DNA from: Actinomycetota bacterium
Lineage (GTDB): Bacteria; Actinomycetota; Actinomycetes; Actinomycetales; Microbacteriaceae
Assembly (NCBI GenBank): GCA_018268515.1
Contig: JAFDWK010000001.1
Span: 1-62,533, forward strand
Direction of reading: 5' to 3'
DNA length: 62,533 bases
Shown here piece after piece: positions 36,585-43,940 of this stretch (position 1 is its first letter; each line of letters starts with the position of its first letter). Position numbers and translations under genes: made by a program. The notes below the pieces were generated by a model. It saw only the letters and a list, made by a program, of their open reading frames with translations, did no database searches and had not been told where the DNA came from.

Positions 36585-36839
36585 TCAGGGCTGCAGCACC
36601 CGCGCGAGTGCGTCCAGCAGCCCCTCCGCGTCCGATCCCTGCGCCGTGAGCACCACCTCGTCGCCGGCGACGAGGGCCAGATCCATCACCGCGAGGACGC
36701 TGCGGAGATCGACGGTGCGCCCCTCGGAGGTGGTCAGCTCGACGGATCCCTCATGGGCGAGGGCGAGCCGTACGAGCTCCGCGACGGGACGCGCATGCGC
36801 GCCGCCCGCTGCGCGGATCACGACCGTGCGGCTCGCCAT
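36585..36839 (-). CDS. Second HPr-family protein
   Basis: 84 residues. The HPr histidine motif is GAHARPVAEL (His15), and a Ser at 46 occupies the regulatory position (DLRSVLAVMDLAL). It begins two bases after the stop of the phosphohexomutase gene, so the two are co-transcribed. It may be a specialised phosphocarrier, such as an HPr-like regulator or part of a dihydroxyacetone kinase-type relay, or simply a paralogue of ptsH. Confidence 0.88.
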   Translation of the reverse strand: MASRTVVIRAAGGAHARPVAELVRLALAHEGSVELTTSEGRTVDLRSVLAVMDLALVAGDEVVLTAQGSDAEGLLDALARVLQP

Positions 36840-36841
36840 CG

Positions 36842-38566
36842 TCAGCTCAGCCGCGCCAGCAGATTCCTGATCGCGGAGTCGAGCGCCGCGATGGCATCGC
36901 GTGCGGCCTCGCCGGAGTCGGCACGCGCATCGAGGTACACCTTGAGCTTGGGCTCGGTGCCGCTCGGGCGAACGATCACCCGGGAGCCGTCGGCGAGACG
37001 GTAGCGGAGCACGTCTCCCGCGGGCGCGCCCTCCGCGGCGGAGAGCAGGTCCTCGGCCGAGGAGATCGGGGTCTCGCCGAACGCCGTGGGGGGATCCTGC
37101 CGCAAGGCGGCCATGATCCGTCCGATCGCGGACACGTCGTCGACGCGGATCGACACCTGACCGCTCGCGAAATGGCCGACCTCGGCGGCCACCTCGTCGA
37201 GCAGGTCGGCGATGGTCGCATCGCGTCCGCGCGCTTCGGCGGCGAGCCCGAGCAGGGCGACGGCGGCGGAGATGCCGTCCTTGTCGCGCACCGTGCCGGG
37301 GTTCACCAGGTACCCCAGGGCCTCCTCGTAGCCGAAGGTGATGCCGGGGGCGCGGGAGATCCATTTGAAACCGGTGAGGGTCTCGTGGAAGTCCAGCCCG
37401 TAGTGCTCGGCGACGGCGCCGAGCGCGGGGGAGGACACCAGCGAGCACGCGAGCGAGGTCCCCGGCGCGGCAGGACCGTCTGCGGTGACCGCGCGGGCGG
37501 CGCGCCAGCCGAGCAGCAGGCCCACCTCGTTGCCGGTCAATCGGCGCCAGCCGCCCTCGGCGGTCTCGTCGGGGATGCCGACGGCGAGCCGGTCCGCATC
37601 CGGGTCGTTCGCGATGACGAGCTCGGCGCCGAGCGCGCGGGCCTTCGCGAACGCGAGGTCCATCGCGCCCGGCTCCTCGGGGTTCGGGAACGAGACGGTG
37701 CGGAAGGTCGGATCCGGGTCGCGCTGCTCGCTCACCGTCCACGGCGCGGGATAGCCGGCCTCGCCGATGACGCGGGAGAACGTCTCCCAGCCCACCCCGT
37801 GCATGGCCGTGTAGACCCAGCGCAGCCCTGCCGTGCCGACGGGGGCGGGGGCCACGGCCGCGGTCGCGGCGACGTAGGCCGCGAGGACGTCCTCGGCCGC
37901 TGTCTCGTAGGCCTCCGAGCGGGGGATGCCGAGCGCATCGCCGCGGTCGGCCACCTGCTGGATGTGCGCGGCGATCTCGGCATCGGCGGGGGACACGATC
38001 TGTGAACCCTGGTCGGCGCCGCCGAGGTACACCTTGTAGCCGTTGTCGTTCGGCGGGTTGTGGCTCGCGGTCACCATCACGCCGGCGTCCGCGCCGAGGT
38101 GGCGCACCGCGAAGGCGAGCACGGGGGTCGGCAGCAGCCGGGGCAGCAGGATCGCTCGCAGCCCGGCGCCGGCGAAGATCTCGGCCGAATCCGTCGCGAA
38201 CACGCGGGAGTTCCGGCGACCGTCGTACCCGATCACGACGGTCGGCGCCTTTTCGGACGCGGCGCCGGCGGCGGTCGGCGTGCCGCCCGATGCCTTCTCG
38301 GTCAGGTAGGCGGCGAAGCCGGCCGCCGCCTGCGCCACGAGCACCCGGTTCATCCGGTTCGATCCGGCGCCGAGTTCGCCGCGCAGGCCCGCGGTGCCGA
38401 AGTCGAGCCTCGTCGAGAAGCGGTCGGCGAGGTCGGCGCGGGCCGCCTCGTCACCGGATCCGGCGCGGGTGATGAGGCCGGCGAGCTCGTCGCGGGTCTC
38501 CGGATCCGGATCCTGACGCAGCCAGGCGCGCGCCTGCGCGAGCAGCGCCGACTCCTGGCCGCTCAC
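36842..38566 (-). CDS. pmmB: Phospho-sugar mutase (phosphomannomutase/phosphopentomutase-like)
   Basis: 574 residues of the alpha-D-phosphohexomutase family. The active-site phosphoserine is Ser158 in VTASHNPP. The metal loop DPDADR, the sugar loop GYEEALGY and the C-terminal phosphate loop RPSGTEPKLKVYLDA are intact. It is translationally coupled to purine nucleoside phosphorylase (4-base overlap). Because nucleoside phosphorylases release (deoxy)ribose-1-phosphate and no deoB lies in the window, phosphopentomutase activity is as likely as phosphomannomutase. The mycobacterial neighbour of deoD carries the pmmB name. Confidence 0.9.
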   Translation of the reverse strand: MSGQESALLAQARAWLRQDPDPETRDELAGLITRAGSGDEAARADLADRFSTRLDFGTAGLRGELGAGSNRMNRVLVAQAAAGFAAYLTEKASGGTPTAAGAASEKAPTVVIGYDGRRNSRVFATDSAEIFAGAGLRAILLPRLLPTPVLAFAVRHLGADAGVMVTASHNPPNDNGYKVYLGGADQGSQIVSPADAEIAAHIQQVADRGDALGIPRSEAYETAAEDVLAAYVAATAAVAPAPVGTAGLRWVYTAMHGVGWETFSRVIGEAGYPAPWTVSEQRDPDPTFRTVSFPNPEEPGAMDLAFAKARALGAELVIANDPDADRLAVGIPDETAEGGWRRLTGNEVGLLLGWRAARAVTADGPAAPGTSLACSLVSSPALGAVAEHYGLDFHETLTGFKWISRAPGITFGYEEALGYLVNPGTVRDKDGISAAVALLGLAAEARGRDATIADLLDEVAAEVGHFASGQVSIRVDDVSAIGRIMAALRQDPPTAFGETPISSAEDLLSAAEGAPAGDVLRYRLADGSRVIVRPSGTEPKLKVYLDARADSGEAARDAIAALDSAIRNLLARLS

Positions 38567-39393
38567 AGCGCACCGATCACACGGGCCAGCAGATCCGAGA
38601 TGACGGGCTCCGCCTCGCGGCCGGCCTCGATCACCTCGGCGTGACTGAGCGGGGTCTTCTGGATCCCGGCGGCGAGGTTGGTGATGAGGGAGAAGCCGAG
38701 GATCTCCATGCCGGCCTGCCGGGCGGCGATCGCCTCGAGCGCGGTGGACATGCCGACGATGTGCCCGCCGATGGTCTTCGCCATCTGCACCTCGGCCGGG
38801 GTCTCGTAGTGCGGGCCGCGGAACTGGGTGTAGACGCCCTCGTCCAGGCTCGGATCGATGGTGCGGGCGAGGTCGCGCAGCCGCATGCTGTACAGGTCGG
38901 TGAGGTCGATGAAGGTCGCGTCCTCGAGCGGAGAGTCGGCGGTGAGGTTGAGGTGGTCGCTGATCAGCACCGGCTGCCCGGGCTTCCAGGTCTCGCGGAT
39001 CCCGCCGGCGCCGTTGGTGAGGACCATGGTCTTCGCCCCGGTCGCGGCGGCGGTGCGCACGCTGTGCACGACCCGGCGGACGCCGTGGCCCTCGTAGTAG
39101 TGGGTGCGCGCGCCGATCACGAGCACGTTCTTCCCGCCGGGGGTGACGATGCTGCGGAGCGTGCCGACGTGGCCCTCCAGCGCGGGCTTGGAGAAGCCGG
39201 TGACCTCGGTGGCGGGGATCGTCGCGACGGTCTCGCCGATGAGCTCCGCGGCCTTGCCCCAGCCGGAGCCGAGCGTGACCGCGATGTCGTGACGCTCGAC
39301 ACCGGTGAGCCGGTGGATGTCGGCGGCGGCCTCTGCGGCGATCGCGAAGGGGTCGGCACTCGGGTCGTCGAGGGGGTGGTTCCAGTCAGCCAT
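38563..39393 (-). CDS. deoD: Purine-nucleoside phosphorylase
   Basis: 276 residues of the trimeric type. LGSGWGKAAE (41-50) is the phosphate loop, GPHYETPAEV carries the purine-site residues, and GMSTALEAIAARQAG and LGFSLITNLAAG are family motifs. It cleaves inosine and guanosine (and the deoxy forms) to base and sugar-1-phosphate, completing the salvage route that starts with the uptake operon. A leaderless -10 box lies directly upstream. Confidence 0.94.
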   Translation of the reverse strand: MADWNHPLDDPSADPFAIAAEAAADIHRLTGVERHDIAVTLGSGWGKAAELIGETVATIPATEVTGFSKPALEGHVGTLRSIVTPGGKNVLVIGARTHYYEGHGVRRVVHSVRTAAATGAKTMVLTNGAGGIRETWKPGQPVLISDHLNLTADSPLEDATFIDLTDLYSMRLRDLARTIDPSLDEGVYTQFRGPHYETPAEVQMAKTIGGHIVGMSTALEAIAARQAGMEILGFSLITNLAAGIQKTPLSHAEVIEAGREAEPVISDLLARVIGAL

Positions 39394-39400
39394 GTGATCG

Positions 39401-39406
39401 AGGATA
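39401..39406 (-). promoter_or_regulatory. Leaderless -10 box TATCCT
   Basis: TATCCT on the minus strand followed by seven bases and the ATG of the phosphorylase gene. Confidence 0.5.
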
Positions 39407-39574
39407 CGGCCCCGCGCCCGGAGCGGGCGAGGAGGGCGCGGAAGAGCGTGCGCGCCCGGCCATCGCGCTCAGCGTGCACCGTCCTGGGGAACGCGCGGGG
39501 AACGGTCGCCGAACGCTCCGGCCGCCGGCCGGGCCGGATCACGATCGCGCGGCGGATGCGGAAGAATGGATCCC

Positions 39575-41014
39575 ATGACCTTGATGTTCGAGCGCTCTCA
39601 GCGTGTCGCCGTGCTCGGCGGCGGTCCCGGCGGTTACGAGGCGGCGCTCGCCGCGGCCCAGCTCGGGGCGGAGGTGACGCTCGTCGAGCGGGTGGGCGTG
39701 GGCGGATCCGCGGTGCTGACGGACGTGGTGCCGTCCAAGAGCCTGATCGCGACGGCCGACGCCGCGGTCGCGATCAGCGAGGCCAGCGACCTGGGCGTGC
39801 AGTTCTACGCGAAGGGCGCCGAGGGCAAGCCGCTCAAGCCGCAGGTCGCGATCAACCTCGCCGCCGTCAACAAGCGCCTGATGGCGCTGGCCGGACAGCA
39901 GTCCGAGGACATGCGCCGGACTCTGCTCGACGCGGGCGTGACGATCCTGTCGGGCCACGGCCGCCTGGACGGCCCGAACGCGATCGTCGTGTCGACCTCC
40001 GAGGACGGCACCGACTTCGATCGCGTCGAGGCCGACACCCTCATCGTCGCCGTGGGCGCGTCCCCGCGCGAGCTCGACTCCGCCAAGCCCGACGGCGAGC
40101 GGATCCTCACCTGGACCCAGCTCTACGACATGAAGACGCTGCCGGAGCACCTCATCGTGGTCGGCTCGGGCGTCACCGGCGCGGAGTTCGCCTCCGCCTA
40201 CATGAACCTCGGTGCGAAGGTCACCCTGGTCTCCAGCCGCGACCAGGTGCTCCCCGGCGAGGACCAGGATGCGGCGCACGTGCTGGAGAAGGTCTTCAAG
40301 CGCGGCGGCATGCAGGTGCTGTCCAAGTCCCGTGCCGACAAGGTCGAGCGCACCGGGAAGGGCGTCACGGTGACGCTGTCGGACGGGCGCACGGTCGAGG
40401 GCAGTCACTGCCTGATGGCGGTCGGATCCATCCCGAACACCGCCGGGATCGGCCTCGAGGACGTCGGCGTCGAGCTGACCGCCTCCGGCCACATCCGCGT
40501 CAACCGGGTCGCACGCACCTCGGTGTCCAACATCTATGCGGTCGGCGACTGCACCAACTTCTTCCCGCTCGCCTCCGTGGCCTCGATGCAGGGCCGCACG
40601 GCCGTGTTCCACGCGCTCGGCGACATCGTGATCCCGCTCGAGAAGCTGAAGATCACCGCGAACATCTTCACCGCGCCGGAGATCGCCACGATCGGCTTCA
40701 GCGAGAAGGACATCGAGGACGGCGTGGCCGACGGCATCGCCTACAAGCTGCCGCTCGCCGCCAATCCGCGCGCCAAGATGCAGGGGATCCGGGACGGCTT
40801 CGTCAAGATCATCGCGCGCAAGGGATCCGGCACCGTGATCGGTGCGGTGATCGTCGCGCCGCGCGCCTCGGAGCTGATCTACCCGCTCGCCATCGCCGTG
40901 GAGCGCCGCCTCAACGTCGACCAGGTGTCGCGGGTGTTCGCCGCGTACCCGTCGATCACGAGCAGCATCACCGACGCCACCCGCGCGATGCACCAGGTGT
41001 ACATCGCGAACTGA
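39575..41014 (+). CDS. lpdA: LpdA-type NAD(P)H quinone reductase
   Basis: 479 residues, flavoprotein disulfide-reductase fold. FAD motif GGGPGG is at 15-20, and the NAD(P) motif VVGSGVTGAEFASAY and C-terminal dimerisation domain are present. The segment that in lipoamide dehydrogenases carries the CxxxxC disulfide reads GVGGSAVLTDVVPSKSL, with no cysteine, so it cannot reduce lipoamide. That matches mycobacterial LpdA, a quinone reductase. ATG 39575 has GGAAGA nine bases upstream; ATG 39566 is less well spaced. Confidence 0.9.
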   Translation: MTLMFERSQRVAVLGGGPGGYEAALAAAQLGAEVTLVERVGVGGSAVLTDVVPSKSLIATADAAVAISEASDLGVQFYAKGAEGKPLKPQVAINLAAVNKRLMALAGQQSEDMRRTLLDAGVTILSGHGRLDGPNAIVVSTSEDGTDFDRVEADTLIVAVGASPRELDSAKPDGERILTWTQLYDMKTLPEHLIVVGSGVTGAEFASAYMNLGAKVTLVSSRDQVLPGEDQDAAHVLEKVFKRGGMQVLSKSRADKVERTGKGVTVTLSDGRTVEGSHCLMAVGSIPNTAGIGLEDVGVELTASGHIRVNRVARTSVSNIYAVGDCTNFFPLASVASMQGRTAVFHALGDIVIPLEKLKITANIFTAPEIATIGFSEKDIEDGVADGIAYKLPLAANPRAKMQGIRDGFVKIIARKGSGTVIGAVIVAPRASELIYPLAIAVERRLNVDQVSRVFAAYPSITSSITDATRAMHQVYIAN

Positions 41015-41027
41015 GCGTTGCCCGCCG

Positions 41028-41222
41028 GTGCTGAAGCGCATCAACGCTCTGCTGGCGGACATCGTCCGCAACGGGAACGAAGGGGTCGGCAAGCCGGAGC
41101 CACTCAAGCACGATTTCTCCGGATACTGGTCGCGGCGGATCGCAGAGGAGCACCGTCTGATCTACCGCGTGTCCGATATCGAGGTGCTGTTCGCCGACTG
41201 CCGCTATCACTACGGGCGATGA
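41028..41222 (+). pseudogene. Truncated YoeB/Txe-family toxin without antitoxin
   Basis: The frame from GTG 41028 gives 64 residues matching YoeB from about residue 23 to the end: KRINALL, KPEPLKHDFSGYWSRRI, EEHRLIYRV and CRYHYGR. YoeB is about 84 residues, and the N-terminal strand and helix are missing. Reading upstream in frame gives lpdA sequence in another phase, not the toxin N-terminus. The residues known for catalysis in E. coli YoeB (Glu46, Arg65, His83, Tyr84) all have equivalents. No YefM antitoxin is adjacent. Most likely a decayed toxin-antitoxin remnant. Confidence 0.75.
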
Positions 41223-41339
41223 GGCCCGCCGCGGCATTCTCTTCGCGTCCGGCCAAGGTGCTCGGAGGGTCGATCCAAGATCGTTCAGAGATATGAGAAA
41301 AAGTCTCGAGCCGTGCTTCCAAGTATCGAATATAGATGC

Positions 41340-41345
41340 TAGATT
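41340..41345 (+). promoter_or_regulatory. Leaderless promoter of the HNH gene
   Basis: TAGATT at 41340-41345, five bases before ATG 41351, with TTCCAA (41317-41322) 17 bases upstream as a weak -35. The surrounding 70 bases are clearly more A+T-rich than the window average. Confidence 0.5.
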
Positions 41346-41350
41346 GGGGT

Positions 41351-42718
41351 ATGGACTTCTTCACGGATCAGGACGATGGGCGGGGCGACATCCTCGACGT
41401 CGAGGTGGTCCGTGAGCGGGTGGACGACACATTTCTGACGGCGCGGATGCTGGACGGGCTGGTCGAGGATGAGTTCGCGATCAATCGCCGCGCATTCCGC
41501 CGTGCGGTCGGTGTCCAGGAGGTCGTGGCGCATGTGCGCCGACATCCTGAGATCTACACCGTCGGGGATCGTGTCGACGATCTCGACCATGCATTCCGCT
41601 CGGTCGTGTTCGAGGTGTCGCTGCGCCTGCAGATCTCGGAGGACGAGGTGCGTCGCACGCTGTGCACTGTGGAGACGGCGCAGGAGTCGTTGCCGCTGAT
41701 GTGGGAGCGCGCGGAGGATGGTTTCGCGGCGATGCGGTTCGTGGATGCGGCCGTGGGGGCCGCCCTGCGGCTGCGTGCTCCGGTGGGCGCGACGCCGGAG
41801 CAGCAGGAGTACGCGACGGGGGCGATCGCGCTGATCGACCGGGCGAGCGCGGAATGGGTGCTGCATCTGTCGCTGCCGGCGTTCCGGCGGCGGCTGAAGG
41901 TCCTCGCGGACCGGCTGGACCCGGAGCCCGCCGCGCAGCGGCATGGGCGCGGCATGGCGGACCGGCGGGTCGTGCTCGAGGAGGCCGAGGATGGCATGAG
42001 CTGGATCATGGCGCTCGTGCCGACGGTCAAGGCCGTCGCGATCAAGCGTCGCCTGACGTCGACCGCGAAGCACCTGCAGAAGGACAAGCGGGAGCAGCGC
42101 ACGCGCGACCAGCTCCGGGCAGATCTGTTCACAGACTGGCTGTGCGGGGTCGGCACGTCGACGGCGGTGAAGACCACGGTGTTCGTCACGGTCCCGGTCG
42201 GGTTGCTGTCCGGCGGCTCGCCGACGGACAGCGCGAGCGAGGGCACAGTCGCTCCCGGGGGTGTCCCTTTCGCGTCGGGCGAGGCGCGCAACCCGGTCAC
42301 GTCGCTCGGGTGGGCGCAGCTCGTCGGCCACGGCCCGATCGACCCGCTCACGGCTCGGCAGGCGTTCCTCGACGCGCCGGCGTTCCGGCGGGTGATCACG
42401 GATCCGGTTCGCGGCGTCGTCCTCGACATGGACCGCCGCACCTACCGGCCGACCACGGCGCAGCGCGATTGGCTGGTACTGCAGTACGGCACCTGCGCCC
42501 GCGACGGCTGTACGCGCCTCGCACTCGACGCCGATCTCGACCATGAGCGGATGTGGGCGCGGGGCGGTCGCACCGATGTCGGAAACCTCCGCCCGCTGTG
42601 CCCCGCGGATCACGCCCGCAACCACCGCACCCGGTTCCATCTCCGCAGCCGGCCCGATCGCACCGTCCAGGTCACCAGCCCCACCGGATTCCACACCACC
42701 GACCCACCTCCGTTCTGA
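41351..42718 (+). CDS. DUF222-domain HNH endonuclease
   Basis: About 455 residues from ATG 41351. The N-terminal two thirds is the DUF222 domain, containing ALIDRASAEWVLHLSLPAFR. The C-terminal HNH nuclease is CARDGCTRLALDADLDHER then NLRPLCPADHARNHRTRF, with zinc-binding Cys pairs and the catalytic His. The family is multi-copy in actinobacteria (for example the 13E12 family of mycobacteria); its role is unknown and may be mobile-element related. ATG 41336 would add five residues. Confidence 0.85.
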   Translation: MDFFTDQDDGRGDILDVEVVRERVDDTFLTARMLDGLVEDEFAINRRAFRRAVGVQEVVAHVRRHPEIYTVGDRVDDLDHAFRSVVFEVSLRLQISEDEVRRTLCTVETAQESLPLMWERAEDGFAAMRFVDAAVGAALRLRAPVGATPEQQEYATGAIALIDRASAEWVLHLSLPAFRRRLKVLADRLDPEPAAQRHGRGMADRRVVLEEAEDGMSWIMALVPTVKAVAIKRRLTSTAKHLQKDKREQRTRDQLRADLFTDWLCGVGTSTAVKTTVFVTVPVGLLSGGSPTDSASEGTVAPGGVPFASGEARNPVTSLGWAQLVGHGPIDPLTARQAFLDAPAFRRVITDPVRGVVLDMDRRTYRPTTAQRDWLVLQYGTCARDGCTRLALDADLDHERMWARGGRTDVGNLRPLCPADHARNHRTRFHLRSRPDRTVQVTSPTGFHTTDPPPF

Positions 42719-42896
42719 CACGATTCACAGCGAGCGCTCCGGCGCGCGTGCGCATTGAGGCGCGCGGGGTCGATGTGGTACAGGTGATCCTGCCGGTCGT
42801 CGAGCTGTGCCGCCGACATCCCACCGCATGACCTGTGAGAATGAATGTCATGCGGCTCCTCCCCGATAGCACTTCCCGGTCGGGCACCCTCCCAGG

Positions 42897-43829
42897 ATGC
42901 GCACGGTGAGCGTGACGGAAGACGCCTCCCGCGCCGTCCCGGTGCCCTGGCCGGAGGAGTGGGGAGAGCCCCACCCGCCGCGGAACCGGGGGATGCTCGG
43001 CGTCGGCATCGCGTTGCTCGCTCTCGGCACTGCGTTCCTCGCGACCACCGCCGGCGCCGCGGGGCCGGTGGCCGGAGGAACTGTGTTCGCGCTGTTCGGC
43101 TTCACCGCTCTCACCGTCGGGCTGCACCGGCCGTTCGGATCCGGGCGCCCGCGCCTGATCAACGCGGTGACGCTGACTCGTGCGCGGGTCGCGCCCCCCG
43201 ACTCGTGGGTGCACTTCACGCGGGAGCGCCGCCTCGGCGCCGGGTATGCGCTCCTGGCGTGGGCCTGGGCGGCGGGGATGTCGGCGCTGGCGGTCTCGGC
43301 CATCGTGATCGGGCTCGGTGGGCGGGTCGCGGGCTGGGTCGCGCTGCCGTTCACGCTCGCTCTGGCCGCTCCCGTCTGGTATCTCGCGGTCCGCAGCTCG
43401 ATCTCCCAGCATCGGTTGAACTCGTTCGGGCGCCGCCCGGTCGGGATCAGCCTCGGCCCCGGCGGGCTCGGCGGGCTCGGCGGGCTCGGCGGGCTCGGCG
43501 GGCTCGGCGTGCTCCGTCTCGCGGATCCGGTGTACATCCCGTGGAGCGCCATCCGCGGCATCCGGTCGGAGGTAACGGCTCCCCGGCGCGGCACCGCGCA
43601 GCAGCCGCTGATCCTGATCCGGGTGGATCCGCATCAGGTGCTCGCACCGGACGGCACTACGGTGCCGTCCACCGTCACGATCATGCCGGCGAATCTGAAC
43701 CTGCATCCGCACGTGCTCTGGGCCGCGCTCAGCGCGTCTGCGCGGATGCCCGATCTGCGCGACTCGCGGGGCACCTCCGCGGGGCAGCAGCTGCTCGAGT
43801 CCTGGTGCGCCGAGACCGCGCGCCGCTGA
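42897..43829 (+). CDS. Membrane protein of unknown function with Gly-Leu-Gly repeats
   Basis: 310 residues. Four hydrophobic segments are visible (LGVGIALLALGTAFLATTAG, VAGGTVFALFGFTALTVGL, ALLAWAWAAGMSALAVSAIV, VAGWVALPFTLALAAPVWYL). A cytosolic domain follows. Between them lies a run of five GGLGGL-type repeats (about residues 188-204) encoded by tandem GGGCTCGGC units. No family recognised. It is a monocistronic gene between the HNH gene and the carboxylase, with a strong terminator after it. Confidence 0.6.
   Translation: MRTVSVTEDASRAVPVPWPEEWGEPHPPRNRGMLGVGIALLALGTAFLATTAGAAGPVAGGTVFALFGFTALTVGLHRPFGSGRPRLINAVTLTRARVAPPDSWVHFTRERRLGAGYALLAWAWAAGMSALAVSAIVIGLGGRVAGWVALPFTLALAAPVWYLAVRSSISQHRLNSFGRRPVGISLGPGGLGGLGGLGGLGGLGVLRLADPVYIPWSAIRGIRSEVTAPRRGTAQQPLILIRVDPHQVLAPDGTTVPSTVTIMPANLNLHPHVLWAALSASARMPDLRDSRGTSAGQQLLESWCAETARR
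43459..43509 (+). repeat. 9-base tandem repeat in coding sequence
   Basis: Five near-perfect copies of GGGCTCGGC encode a Gly-Leu-Gly run inside the membrane protein gene. The unit length keeps the reading frame, so copy-number change by slippage would alter linker length, not frame. Confidence 0.85.
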
Positions 43830-43868
43830 GCCGCGGCGGCGTCGCCCGACGTGAGCTCCTCTGACGCG

Positions 43869-43901
43869 AACGACCCCCGTGCAGCGAGCGCGGGGGTCGT
43901 T
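43869..43901. terminator. Bidirectional terminator
   Basis: AACGACCCCCG (43869-43879) pairs with CGGGGGTCGTT (43891-43901), 11 base pairs with an 11-base loop, between the convergent membrane-protein and carboxylase genes. A short T run (TTT) follows on the plus strand. Confidence 0.8.
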
Positions 43902-43940
43902 TCAGCGAAGGGACGGCGGCGACGTGCCGTGCGGATCCGA

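Noticed and set aside
39575-41014. Dihydrolipoamide dehydrogenase
   Set aside because: The redox-active cysteine pair is absent from the active-site loop, so this name would be wrong.
42841-42912. 23-codon leader peptide before the membrane protein gene
   Set aside because: It starts at an ATG in a plausible place but overlaps the next gene's start, has no ribosome binding site and shows no attenuator structure.
43459-43509. CRISPR-like array
   Set aside because: The repeats are 9 bases without unique spacers and lie in frame inside a coding sequence.
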